Part shown: piece by piece, positions 1 to 11,602 of the stretch
Layout of the letters: the number at the start of each line of letters is the position of its first letter
Position numbering within the stretch: position 1 is the first letter of the stretch
NCBI RefSeq assembly: GCF_003369915.1
Contig: NC_046674.1
Location: forward strand, 30,259,657-30,323,656
Origin: Drosophila miranda
Taxonomy: Eukaryota; Arthropoda; Insecta; Diptera; Drosophilidae
Length of the DNA stretch: 64,000 bases
Direction: 5' to 3'
The notes under the pieces: generated by a model
Seen by the model: only the letters and a program-made list of their open reading frames with translations
Databases searched by the model: none
Told to the model about the DNA's origin: nothing
Translations under genes and position numbers: made by a program

Positions 1-2176
1 ACCCGCTGCCCGAGTGGGGGCCCAGCATGAGGCCAGACATGCCGCCGGGACCGCCGCCCATGCCGGGACCCCCAGGTCCCCCACTCGATGAAGACCCTGA
101 CGACGAGGAGCCCGACGACCCAGAGCCCGAAGAGCCGGGCGGCGAGCCGCCGGGACCGTTGCCATTCGGCGACTTCATGGGCGCCACATCGCTAAGATCC
201 GCCTCGTCCACCATTACCATGTGCTTGTCCTTCTTGTAGGGGTTGCCGAACATGTGCTGACGCACATTGGTTGGTTCGATCTCCCGCAGCGGGTTGTCCT
301 TGTTCTTGAGATATTCCTGGTAGTTGCCCATCTCCGAGATGGGGAGGCAGTGGCCCGAATCCTTGGCCACCAGCAGCGTGGGCCGCAGGAAGGTCTCCCG
401 CATGCGGGCAATCTCCTCCACAAGATCCCGCCGCGGTATATCAAACGGATTGCGATACGTCTTGGCCGATGACTGATGCGTCAGTTGCGGAACTACAATC
501 GTATAGTTTTCCACCGGCTCGATCTCCGCGTGCAGCTTGGCGAACGTGTCCCGCAGCAGGGGATGCCGCACAAGGTCCCGGCGCAGGACCGTGCCCGTGC
601 ATAGTTTGGCCGTCTCCACCTGGCGGTAAGGGGGCTTGGCCTGCTTCAGCTGCTTGTATACCTTCATGCAGAGGTTCTCCTGGTCCTGCTTGGCGGTGTT
701 CTTGATGTGCTTCAGCTGGTTGGCGATCGTAGGCGACAGATAGTTGTCGACGTTCTCCGGCAGCAGAAACTGCAGCAGCTGGTACGGCACATTGATGTTG
801 ACCAGCGCCTTACGCAGAAAGGGGCAGTAGTACGGCGGTATGGAACGTACATAAGCATTGAATTTGTACATGAGATCGTTGGGCGGACTCATGTTGTACT
901 TGTGGATGAGGTCGTGCAGCAGAGGCAGCAGTGCGGGATAGTTGTACGCCAGCACGTACAGATGCACCTGCGAGAAGGTGGGCGACGCCTTCAGGTACCC
1001 AAAAGGCAGCTCGAAGCCGTGCATCCCGTTGGTGACGATCACCTGCCAGCACTTGTTCATCTCTCGCTTGTTGAGAATCTGCAGCGTCAGGGGGCAGCCC
1101 TCGATCTCGTATTTGTCCACTGGGAAGCTGCGCACCAGCTGTGGCTCATCCACCGCCGGCGTCATGATCTTCAGCTTAGGATGGGCGTCGCGGGGCGGCA
1201 GTGTGATGGCCTTCGAGTCCGGCCAATAGGGTTCCGGTAGCGGCCAGTACCCAATGGGGAAGGTCTTCTGGGTCATGTGCTTTTGCACGTAGATCATCTT
1301 CTTGATTGGCTGGAAGACAATGTCCGGTGTGGGCTCCAACGACGACGCGGAGGATGAACCCGACGACGACTGCTGTGTCGCCGAGCCGCCTCCTCCTCCT
1401 GCTGCGTTTGTCCCACTGCTGCTGCTGCTGCTGCTGCTGGCATTATCCTTGGGCAGCAGCGGCTCAAACTGCAACACCACGCCCGGCTGCACCTTCTGGA
1501 CCAGGCTCTCGATGCATTGATTGAGCACATAGTGGCTGCGCACGCGGTATGAGCGGCCGCCGGTAACCTCGCACATCCGCTCGATGGGGGAGTCGTCATG
1601 CGGCACCTTGCCTTCGACACGTTCGTCGATCTTGTTGCCGGGCATGCGCAGGACCAGCGAGAAGAGTCGCTGGTCCCACCGGAAGGGCTCCTTGGTGAAC
1701 TTTGTGCCGGGTATCTGGTTGCTCAACGGCAGTATGATCTCCTGATGCACCCCATTGCGGTAGGAGTAGCGGCCCCCGTCCGTGATCACAATGATCACCG
1801 AGGGTTCGAGGTAGAAGGGACACCTGCCCTGCCCGTACGTATCGATGCCCGACTGCATGCGGTTCAGGTTGAGCAGATCGAAGGCGTTCCGCAGCGATTC
1901 ACCCATCGAGGTGAGTCCGTGGCTCTGTAGGTTCTTCAGTTCGTTCATAAAGGTGGCATGGTTTTCCTTCCAGCCGGCCTTTACATTGGCCGGCGGCTCC
2001 TCGAAGGTCAGCAGCATGTAGCGATCGCCAAGGCAGTCCTGGGTGCGCTGCCGATACTTGAGGAACGTTTCTACCGCCCCCTTGGCAATGTCCAGATACG
2101 TTTTTTGCACACCATTCACATACGCCTTCTGGCACATGGACGACGAGGTGTCCACCAGGAAGAGTATGATTGTCAT
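1..2176 (-). CDS. IntS6: Integrator complex subunit 6, C-terminus cut off by window edge
   Basis: Open on the minus strand without a stop or visible intron from the ATG at 2176 to base 1, about 725 codons. The protein opens with a von Willebrand A fold: after a short hydrophobic strand comes the metal-site motif DTSSS at residues 9-13, then a typical VWA core with VIIVITDGG. A serine run followed by a Gly/Ser/Thr linker leads into the conserved mid region of INTS6 (DICE1), and the part nearest the edge is Gly/Pro/Ser-rich. INTS6 is a subunit of Integrator, the nuclear complex that cleaves snRNA 3' ends and terminates promoter-paused RNA polymerase II, and it links the complex to PP2A. The family is over 1,000 residues long, so the conserved C-terminal end lies outside. 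It is divergent from Rtel1, 4.2 kb away. The start is chosen because VWA begins directly there. Confidence 0.93.
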   Translation of the reverse strand, partial: MTIILFLVDTSSSMCQKAYVNGVQKTYLDIAKGAVETFLKYRQRTQDCLGDRYMLLTFEEPPANVKAGWKENHATFMNELKNLQSHGLTSMGESLRNAFDLLNLNRMQSGIDTYGQGRCPFYLEPSVIIVITDGGRYSYRNGVHQEIILPLSNQIPGTKFTKEPFRWDQRLFSLVLRMPGNKIDERVEGKVPHDDSPIERMCEVTGGRSYRVRSHYVLNQCIESLVQKVQPGVVLQFEPLLPKDNASSSSSSSSGTNAAGGGGGSATQQSSSGSSSASSLEPTPDIVFQPIKKMIYVQKHMTQKTFPIGYWPLPEPYWPDSKAITLPPRDAHPKLKIMTPAVDEPQLVRSFPVDKYEIEGCPLTLQILNKREMNKCWQVIVTNGMHGFELPFGYLKASPTFSQVHLYVLAYNYPALLPLLHDLIHKYNMSPPNDLMYKFNAYVRSIPPYYCPFLRKALVNINVPYQLLQFLLPENVDNYLSPTIANQLKHIKNTAKQDQENLCMKVYKQLKQAKPPYRQVETAKLCTGTVLRRDLVRHPLLRDTFAKLHAEIEPVENYTIVVPQLTHQSSAKTYRNPFDIPRRDLVEEIARMRETFLRPTLLVAKDSGHCLPISEMGNYQEYLKNKDNPLREIEPTNVRQHMFGNPYKKDKHMVMVDEADLSDVAPMKSPNGNGPGGSPPGSSGSGSSGSSSSGSSSSGGPGGPGMGGGPGGMSGLMLGPHSGSG

Positions 2177-5100
2177 GGCGTATTTTGGTTTTGTTTTGGG
2201 ATCTTCCTTCTGTCCTTTCTTGAACTTAATTCTCTTTTATCTCCACGAATCTTTCTATAAGGAAGCGTATAGGGAAGGATTAGCAAAGGTTTCGAGTTTT
2301 TCAAAAGAGAGAGAAAGCTTTACTTACCGTAATTTCACTCTCTATTGTCTGTCCTCTTGCTTCTGCTTCTGTTCTCCTCAGCGTGGTTACGCTTCTTCTT
2401 CTTCTACTACTCTCTGCTGCTTTTGCTGTAGTTGCTGTAGTTGCTGTGGCTGTGGCTGTTGATGTTGCTTCTTCTGTCCTGGGCTTGATCGATTGGCTCT
2501 TTTTCTGCGTTTCGCTGTGCTGCTTTTATGGTACATGTTGCGCGAAACAGCTGACATTTGGACTGGCTAAGCAACGATGAACTGCATGAATGAAACGGCA
2601 GAAAAGAAGGAACAAAATTAACGAATAATTCTAAAAACTCGCACATTTCAATATGTTGCGCATACGCACTGTGCCGCCAGCTACGGCCACAATTGAGCAG
2701 AAGAGAGAATATTCCGTGGCTTGTGAGGAACGGAATGGAATCAGTAGAAGTATGGAAACTGGAACAGACTGCGTCTGCGAGGTATTCAAGCTCAAGCACT
2801 CTAGTATTGCACATAGCACTCTCGTAATCATTATAATCACTAAACAATTCCAAAACACGGACACACGCACAATTTGTACAAACAAAAAAGTACATGTGCT
2901 AATTTGCTTCAAAATGAACTTGCTTATTGGCAAACAAACCCTGCAAACCGTCTGCTCGTGTTTTGCCAATGGTATGATGGGGGGGTGTTACTATTTCGCG
3001 GGGGAAAAAATGGTTTGACACAAATTCAAATGCCACCATCGCATGCTCAGTCTCAGTCACAGCTGCTGGGAGCGCGGGTCGGAGGGGTCTCAGGTCTCCA
3101 CTTCATTTCACTCATTCCCCCTCACTTACATCCATTGCGAGCGCTTGCTCTGCTTTGCACGATGCCCCACTAGGCGGCGGACGCTACTACGCTCTGCTGA
3201 CGTTCACTGAATAGAGATGATCGCGTGACTCAGGTAGACAAATCTCGCGATGGTAAAAGCTAATCTAGTTCGATTGATTTTTGATTGGAGATGAGAGCGG
3301 ACCCAATTGAACTGTTCTTGAAAGCCTATTGCGGCCATCCATCGAGAGCATTGCGATTTTTTCTCAACAACAACACAACCGTGAGCTGAGGTAATCCCCA
3401 ATCGATTACACAATTTCGTGCTGTCACGATCGAGCCACAACTCACACACGACTACTACACGCATCTCTGGCAGCGTGCGGATTGAGTGTGTGTGTGCATG
3501 TGTGCGTGCGAGATGGAAAAATGGTAGGACGGAGGTACATAGGATGAGCAGTGATAAAGAGATGCAACGGAATAAATAAATCAAAGCCGGGAGCCCAGAA
3601 CGTTACGATCGTAAGAAGCGCTGGCATACGTTTAACCTATTTTCACGTTTTTTTTGCGTGCTTTGCAAACGACATCCATCTCTTATCAATGTCTACGACT
3701 GGTGGGTCCGCCGCTCCTTTTCTTGTTCAGTTTGTTTGGTGTATTTTGGAATTGGATGTTGGATATTTTGTATTGAACTCTTTAACAACTTTTCAGATAA
3801 AAAAAAGCTTTTAAATTTAAATTTGAACTTAATTATTTGCAACCCTGCAGCGAAAAAGAAAATGAGTTAAAAATTAAATTTTGTCATTTAATTTAATCTA
3901 AAAATCGGAATCAAAGTTACGATATTTGGAGGACTCTAACGCTGATCGTGGTACATACGCTGCTGCATTTCGTTTTCTCGCCTGCTCACGCGAAATCGAG
4001 CATTGCGCTCTCTTTTGTTCTCTCGGCTTGACTGTTTGCTATTTGAATTTGGTACAAAATAACAAGGCACTCACATAACATAGTCGAGCGACTAATTGAC
4101 TGAATCCGAGTGCAAAACATTCCATTTCTATTTGAATAAGAGCGCAAAGACAGACATGAAAATAAAGACTCCGCACTCGAACGTCACTATGGCGTTGCCA
4201 GACACCTCCGGGAGTGACCGCCGTGAAACAGTACAGACAAAAAGACTTTACCATGCAAAACGCAAATATCTTAAGGATTTCCAGCCATCAGCCATGCAAA
4301 ACTATTTTTTAATTCACTAAATAACACTTGGTCAAATATTAGAACGGTTGCGCGTGTCTGGCAACATGGCGCCAGTGTCATTGCCACCCGTCTATACACT
4401 ACAATGGGTTGGGAGGGACGGGACTGACGACTGCTGACTGGTGGTGGTTCAGGAATATGGCTATTGTTTTGCGGTCGCAGGAGACAAAACAGCTAGCATC
4501 AACACAAGAGATTGCACTTAAAATACCCGAGTATTTTTCGTTAATTATTCTAGCCTCACTGGATTTATCGGAGATGGGGTTATATGTGCGGCACTTAGTT
4601 GGAATTCACTTAATCAGCAGGGCTGCCAGTGCAGCAGCAGAAGGTGGCCTGGCGATAAACACACTTTCCGAGCCGAGCTATTCCTCTGGGGTCGAAAGCA
4701 CTTGGGCGGTGGGCACCGGCACCAGCGTGGGGGCTGTGCGTCGGTTACTTTTCGTTTGACAAACGCACACAGTTGGATGACCTTAATTTGCATTTTGCAT
4801 GTGATAATGCTGATTAGTGTGCAGCCACAGGCAGGCGCTCATATCGTCATCGGTCATCGGAAATTCGCAGCGTTGCTATTCCCACATTTTCGATTCCATT
4901 AGCGCCAAGGCTTTTGAATTTTAATTGTCACTACACAAACTGCCCATTGGAACGGTAACGGGTAACTTTTGGCCTTCAGGGCCGCACCGCAAATTATAAT
5001 CAGTTTTGGAATTTAGGATCATGCAGGATTCTCAGCTATCCTGGTAGTCAATGCGAGTCCTAACAGCGGAATGGACAAGCTTACGTTGGGGCAGACACAG

Positions 5101-5930
5101 ACACAAACACAAGTACAGCATCAACTGGCACAAGTACTTCTCAAGTGAGAGTTTTAAGCAGCACACTGCCCTTGCGATGCGATGCTGATGGCAAATGGCA
5201 ATTAAGGCAAACAAAACGGTGCTCCAAGACAGACGACGGTATTAAATACAAACAAAATACAACAAAAACAAAATATATAAATTAAGAATACAATGCAGAG
5301 CTGCTCATCCAATACTTGCAATAATTTCGATTAGCTTCTATCCCGCGCCACGATTTTTTATTCTGTTATATTTTTACTTTGTGCCAACAAAAATTTATCA
5401 CCACCGCGAACACACACTGAGACTCCGAGGCACAGGCACAGGCATTGGGACGCACACACACACACACAAATAGAGTAAAAGAGAAAGACGACTCTCAGCT
5501 AGAGCGGCGAGAGCACAGTACAAATACGTATATGTGGCTCTGTTTAAGGTGCATAGCGAGAATGACAAACGGTCAGACAGACGGTAACAGTCGCGTCGAC
5601 CCGACAAACCGGCCGACCGACGGCCGACCCGACGCCTCACGACCAACAACAACAATGGGCTGTAGATATGTTTTCATATATGTATGTATATATGTATGTT
5701 TACTTGTGGTATCTCGCTCGCTCACGCACACAACCGCCACACACACGGGTGCGCAGGAACACATACACTAGCTCCGCTCCTCGTCAGTACGACCGTCGTC
5801 ACTGTTGTTGCGTCGTCTCCGTTGCCGTTGCCGTTTTCCGACCACTCTTTCCTGCTTCCTCTTGTGCCACTGCTGCTCCAGCGCCAACAAACTGCAAAAT
5901 GCGATGGGGCGATGGGCAGTGGATTGCCGA
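2177..5930. other. Divergent intergenic region between IntS6 and Rtel1
   Basis: About 3.7 kb without a convincing reading frame. It should hold the IntS6 promoter and 5' UTR. An E-box-like CAGCTG lies at about 2549-2556. The stretch 5.4-5.8 kb is rich in CA repeats and TATG runs. Short frames here are broken by stops and low-complexity, and I accept none as genes. Confidence 0.5.
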
Positions 5931-5932
5931 TA

Positions 5933-5997
5933 AAATATACCGTCCGACCCTGAGAAATATACCAAAATATACCGCCTCATTTTTAAAATATACCAAA
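5933..5997 (-). promoter_or_regulatory. Cluster of four Ohler Motif 6-like promoter words
   Basis: AAATATACC occurs four times, at 5933, 5955, 5965 and 5986. Read on the minus strand this is GGTATATTT, the core of Drosophila core-promoter Motif 6 (KTYRGTATWTTT). The cluster lies 370-440 bp before the Rtel1 ATG. It could serve Rtel1 or a transcript going the other way. The motif is established; the assignment to a gene is inference. Confidence 0.55.
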
Positions 5998-6237
5998 AAA
6001 ATTAAGAAGCCTCGGTGACTTTTAATGTTTATCGATTCTCGAACAGCTGACAGGGCTGCCAGAGCTCCAGCATCTATCAGAGCTGCCTCTCTCAACGATT
6101 TTTAAACTAAATGAAAATAATACGAATTAATATGCACTAAAAATAATTAAACGATCGTATATATCACCTTCATATCACAGTCGTTCAACTTTTTTGTTTC
6201 CGCATGCTTTCATACCTTCCATATTCCGAGTCTGGCA

Positions 6238-6247
6238 AACAGCTGTT
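6238..6247 (+). promoter_or_regulatory. E-box (Ohler Motif 5) upstream of Rtel1
   Basis: AACAGCTGTT matches the Drosophila core-promoter E-box consensus AWCAGCTGWT exactly, 122 bp upstream of the Rtel1 start codon. A weaker CAGCTG copy lies at about 6044. Together with the Motif 6 cluster just upstream this looks like a TATA-less housekeeping promoter. Confidence 0.5.
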
Positions 6248-6369
6248 TGGTGGTCTATCGAAAAGTGCATAGGCCCATACATGCTCTCGTTGCTTTGGCC
6301 TTTGGCGCGCTAAAATCCTCAGGGCATATAATCAAACGGAGCACCTAACAGACCGCGACCGCAGACCAA

Positions 6370-9300
6370 ATGCCAGAGAGTGTGATTGCCGGCATACCGG
6401 TTCATTTTCCCTTCGAGCCGTACAATGTGCAGCGCGACTATATGGAGAAGGTGATCATCTGCTTGCGGGACGGCACAAACGGCGTCCTCGAGTCGCCAAC
6501 GGGCACCGGCAAGACACTGAGTCTTCTCTGCGCTTCCCTGGCCTGGATACGCACGCGGCAGTCGGAGCACCAGCAGCAGATGATTAAGCTAAAGGCGACC
6601 AGCAAGGAAGGTGGACCCGGATCCGGACCCGGAGGAGACCTCAGCGAGCTGGCCATGACCGTGGGCCAAGCGAACAACTGGGGCGTTCCCAAGGTGATCT
6701 ATGCCTCGCGCACTCACTCCCAGCTGAACCAAGCCATGCGCGAGCTGAAGCGGACCGCATACGCGAACATGCGGTCAGTGGTGCTGGGATCGCGGGACCA
6801 GCTTTGCATCCACCCGGAGGTTATGAAGGAGCAGGGCAACTCCAACAAGGTGAACCTCTGCAAGTTGAGGGTCCACTCCAAGACGTGCACCTTCCAGCTG
6901 CGCGTCGAGTCGAAGAAGGACCACCCGGACTTCCGCGGGCCCAGCATCATGGACATCGAGGACCTAGTTAGGGTGGGCCAGAAGCTGAAGATGTGCCCCT
7001 ACTATGGCTCCAAGGAACTGGTCGCCCAGGCGGACATCACGTTTATGCCGTACAACTACCTGCTAGACCCGAAGGCGCGCAAGGCCAATAAGATCGAGCT
7101 TGGCAACACAATCATAATCCTGGACGAGGCACACAACATCGAGAAAATATGCGAGGAGTCCGCCTCGGTGCAGATACGCTCCTCCGATGTGGCCATGGCC
7201 ATCGAGGATGTCACACACATCATGAAGGTCTTCACCAGTGGAGAATCGCAGGAGGCTGGCGGCGATGAGCCCAAGGACTTTACCCTGGATGATCTCACGC
7301 TGCTCAAGGAAATGCTCCTCGAGCTAGAGAAGGCCATAGATGCTGTGGTGGTCGATAATCCCACGGATGGCACCACCTATCCCGCCTCCCTAATGTACGA
7401 GCTGCTCGGCAAAGCGAACGTAAGTCCATGATCGCATAACGCAGTATTATATCCCATTACATTCAATTTTGTTATCCTTTCCAGTTTACGTACGGCAACT
7501 GCGCCACCATTGTGGCCCTGCTGGACAAGCTGGTGCAGTACCTGATGGTCGCCTCGCAGCACATGACGATCCGCAAGGGTGGGACCTTCACGATGCTCAG
7601 CGATCTGCTGACCATCGTGTTTGCCAACAAGGAGAACATCATGAGCAAGGTGCATCTCAGTTTTAAGGTGCACGTGCAGGTGGAGGAGTCCAATAAGCAG
7701 CAGGGCAAGAGTGGAGCGACCCAGGGCAAACAGCAGGGTTGGCTGGGTAAGAGTAATATCACGACGACGGGAACCAGCAGCAAGGCGGCAAAGATCGTTA
7801 ATTTCTGGTGCTTCAATCCCGGCTTCGGTATGGAGCAGCTGCTCAACACCCAGGTGCGCAGCGTCATCCTCACCAGCGGCACGCTGGCACCCCTAAAGCC
7901 ACTGATCGCCGAGCTGGCCATACCGGTGGCCCAGCACCTGGAGAATCCCCACATTGTCGACCAGTCGCAGGTCTATGTAAAAATCATCGGCACAGGCCCG
8001 GACCGACAGCAGTTGATATCCAATTTTAAGAATCGGTAAGCGTACATTAAAGGAATCCTGAACTTAATTTGATCCTTTTGATCTGCCAGGGACAATCCCA
8101 AGTATATCAGCTCCCTGGGCCAGACCATCCTGAATGTGGCGCGCATCGTGCCGGACGGACTCCTAGTGTTCTTCCCCTCGTACCCGATGCTGAACAAATG
8201 CGTGGACGCATGGCAGGCCAGCGGCTTGTGGGCTGACATCTCATGCAAAAAGCCCATCTTCGTAGAGCCGCGCGGCAAGGATCAGTTCACCAGCACCATG
8301 GAGGAGTTCTACCAGGCAATACGCGACTCCAAGGGTGCTGTTTTCATGGCCGTCTGTCGGGGCAAGGTGTCCGAGGGCCTGGACTTTGCCGATCGCAATG
8401 GACGGGCCGTCATCATCACCGGCTTGCCTTTCCCCCCGCTAAAGGACCCAAAGGTGATACTAAAACGGCGCTACCTTGAGACGAATCGCACTAAAGAGAA
8501 CCAGCTACTCAGCGGGCAGGAATGGTACAACTTGGATGCCACGCGAGCCGTCAATCAGGCCATTGGTCGCGTCATCCGGCACCGTAACGACTACGGTGCC
8601 ATTCTGCTGTGCGACTCGCGCTTCCAGGACGCCTCCCAGGTCCAGCAGCTGTCCAAATGGATACGCGGCCATCTGGGTGCGCGGCCGCAGAGCTCTCCAT
8701 TCGGTCCCATTGTGCGCGAGTTGCGGCAGTTCTTCAAGCATGCCGAGGAGACGGTGAGTCTTAAGGTTTCCCACTGGCCATGCCTAAACCCCACTTGATG
8801 CGTCTGCAGATGAAGCAGCCGGATGTGAGGGAGGAGGAGCAGCCACTGATGAACGTCTGCAAGGTGGAGGAGGTTGGGACCCTGCCTGTCATTCCAACAA
8901 TCAAACAAGAGCCAGGAAACAATGAAACATTCCGCAAGGCCAACAATTCGGCCATGTAAGTGATGTAGGCCCTGGTAAAAACCACCATGCCACCGCATAT
9001 AACGGTCGTTTTTCTTGCCCTGCAGAAAGGTGGAGATGGCCAATTCCATCAATTCGTGGACTCCTGCAGACTATGCCAGCGCCGCGGGGCGGACCTTGGG
9101 CAAAGCAGCACCCAATGCCATGGATTTTATGAGTCGCCTGGACTCGAATGTCTCGGTAAGCCCTACTCCTGCTCCTTCCATGCGGAATAAGGAAGAGGTT
9201 AATCTATGTTTTGTGTGTGTCTATTAGAGCATAGATTTCAACTGCAGTGGAAGTGCTGACAGTGGGAGCGGCGGTTGCGGCAGCAGTAGTCTGGTGACGA

Positions 9301-9782
9301 TCTATAAACGGGAGCGCAGTTCCCCCGGTGTCACCGATACGGTGGCCACACAAACTACCAAAAAGCGGTACAAATTGGCGGAGAATATCAAAACGGAGCC
9401 CAAAAGCAACAGCAGTCAGCAGGTGAAAGTGGCGCCCGAGTCGCGGGCAGACTTCCTGCGCGAGGTAATCTTGCAGGTGCACACAAAAATATGCCTACAG
9501 CTAACGCTCGCTTTGATCCTCCCCTTCCAGCTGCGGAGTCTCATCAGTCAGGATCAGTTTCGCGATTTCGGGAAAGTGCTGATTGAATACAGAAGTGGAA
9601 CCGACGAGAACTTCGAGTCTCTGATGACTGTGCTCCTGGAGGTTCTGGCTGCACCCAAAATGCGCTACCTTTTCATTGGCATGCGTCGCTTTCTAAGGAA
9701 CGAGCACAAGGCCGAGTTCGATGTGCGACTGGCCAGCCTCAATTTGGCACAAGAATCAAGTCCAAATAAAAGGATCCTTTAA
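6370..9782 (+). CDS. Rtel1: Regulator of telomere elongation helicase 1 (RTEL1) homologue, Fe-S DNA helicase
   Basis: Seven coding exons: 6370-7419, 7485-8035, 8090-8753, 8810-8955, 9026-9155, 9228-9464 and 9531-9782, giving about 1,009 residues. It is a superfamily 2 Rad3/XPD-type helicase. Walker A GTGKT sits at residues 45-49 and the DEAH box at about 252-255. Four cysteines at about 146, 164, 173 and 209 are placed to hold the 4Fe-4S cluster of this family. The C-terminal helicase motifs GKVSEGLDF and RVIRH are present. The last exons resemble the harmonin-like C-terminal region of RTEL1. RTEL1 unwinds D-loops and G-quadruplexes in the nucleus, limiting recombination and protecting replication. 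All introns are 55-72 bp with GT..AG ends and keep frame. The last intron is 66 bp and has no in-frame stop, so it could be retained without breaking the protein. ACD-type iron-sulphur relatives (XPD, FANCJ) fit less well than RTEL1. Confidence 0.94.
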
Positions 9783-11602
9783 ATTCCCCGCCCATTGATA
9801 TCTTGTAATTTTTGTTGTTGTTTCTATAATAATTTTTTTTTACTTTAAAAGCGAAATTTCGTTAAGGTAAACCATTTTGAAACTGGCGCTGCCATTATGA
9901 AGTTCGGACTCACTTCCCATTTAGTAAATTTGTCAAGCCGGAGGAGAACAACGTGACGCTGATGGGTGTCTATCATTTAGTTCTTTTGAAGCTTCTCAAT
10001 ATCCTAAAGGTCAGAGGTCCTTATCTTTACAATGGCAGCGAAGTGCAGCAATACAGCAAAATACACAAAAAGTTGGAAAGCATCTAGTTAAGGCTACAAT
10101 TTATACAATTTATATACAATTAAAAGGGATCTCTGAGGGAACCTTTGATTTTTTTGCTAGCTAACATTCTGATGTAAATCACTTTAGATCTTAAGAAATC
10201 ACTTTTAAATGAAACAAATGTAAGATGCTTAAGTATGAGTAAATTTTAAACACAAAGTAATTCATACATTTTTCTTTCGTTTGAAGAGTTAATATATATT
10301 TTCACATAATATAATATATATTTTCGGCCAGTGTCGTTCTACTTGTGATTCATGTAATTTTTAAGGTATAAACAAATATTTCATGCTCATAGGAATTTAG
10401 AAGTTTTTTATACAGCTGTTTCTCAGATTTAGGTTCCAGTTATTCTTCACCATTTTCTTTTTTCAATTTGAATTGAATAAGGTAATATATTGGCATAATT
10501 TATTAATTAAAGCAATTATATTTCAAATGTATAGTCCATGTACTCAAATTTTAGATACTATTTATATTCTTTACTTTAAAGGATCAAAGAAAATAAGATT
10601 TTATAACATTTTCAAAGCCTGCGAACGATTTATACACATAAGTTTTAATTCTTAGCACTCAAACAAAGTTTCACTACTTAAATATCTTCATTTCGAGTCC
10701 TGCGAACCCAACATTACAAAAATATAAAAACATGGTCAAATAAAAATTACCTTCGCATTGCCAACAGTTTTTTAAACAAAAGATAAGTTGGCAGGCCTCC
10801 TTCCTAACAGTAAAATGCAAATCCCTGCAGTGTGCAAGACTGGATTGTGATTCTATAGAGAATCGTATCTCTATAGAAATTAAGGGCTTCGGCCTTAAAC
10901 ATTGTAAGCTTATAAATAAACAGATACAAAAAGTTTAACATATGTATTTTTTTTTAAATTTAAAACCGTCTTCATACAAGTTGGCAGGCCCCCACCCACC
11001 AACAAACCAGTAAAATGCATTCGGGTCTCAGTCTCCGAACAGAATGAGGCCGCAAATCGGGCTGTCAGACCAAGGCAGAGCGAGCGAATGAGTAAGGAAG
11101 ACCGAGACAGAGACCGAATCTGAGTGGGTTCCGAGTACGTCGAGTCCATGGCTGTGCAGCAGAGACGCATTTGCGTTGGAACAATCGTCAGGGACAGACA
11201 GAGGCACTAGTGCAGAATTGCTGGTGGTAATTGTCAGTGTAATAGAATAGATGTTGGGGTGGCAACAGAGGCCGAAACGTGCAGACCTCTTACTGCTTCG
11301 TTGACTATTCGTTCAACCATCCTGCACTCCTCCAGGCTTTCAAGCAAGGTTGAAAGTTTCCGTGTGCGGCATTAATTGAAAGTGGCAGGCAGTAGTGGGT
11401 GGTTTTGATTGCAACAAGTAACTAACGCGACGCACGGGTGGTACGTGGCACTCCATCTCTCTCTCCCCCACTGCCCCACTCGCTCTGACCTTGGCCTGGT
11501 TCGAAAGAGGGGCGACGAGAGAGCACAGCAACAGCAGTGGACCCACATTAGCATTGGCAACAGCAGCAGTACTTGGCTTAATTGCATTTGTCGTCATCGC
11601 AC
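9783..11602. other. Intergenic, AT-rich, with a short local duplication
   Basis: About 1.8 kb between the Rtel1 stop and the next gene. The first part is presumably Rtel1 3' UTR. A block beginning AGTTGGCAGGCC and containing GTAAAATGCA occurs at about 10787-10822 and again, diverged, at about 10979-11022. No supported gene. Confidence 0.45.

Noticed and set aside
707..1240. A 177-codon plus-strand frame
   Set aside because: It lies wholly antisense to the well-supported IntS6 coding exon and has the composition of a codon-biased shadow.
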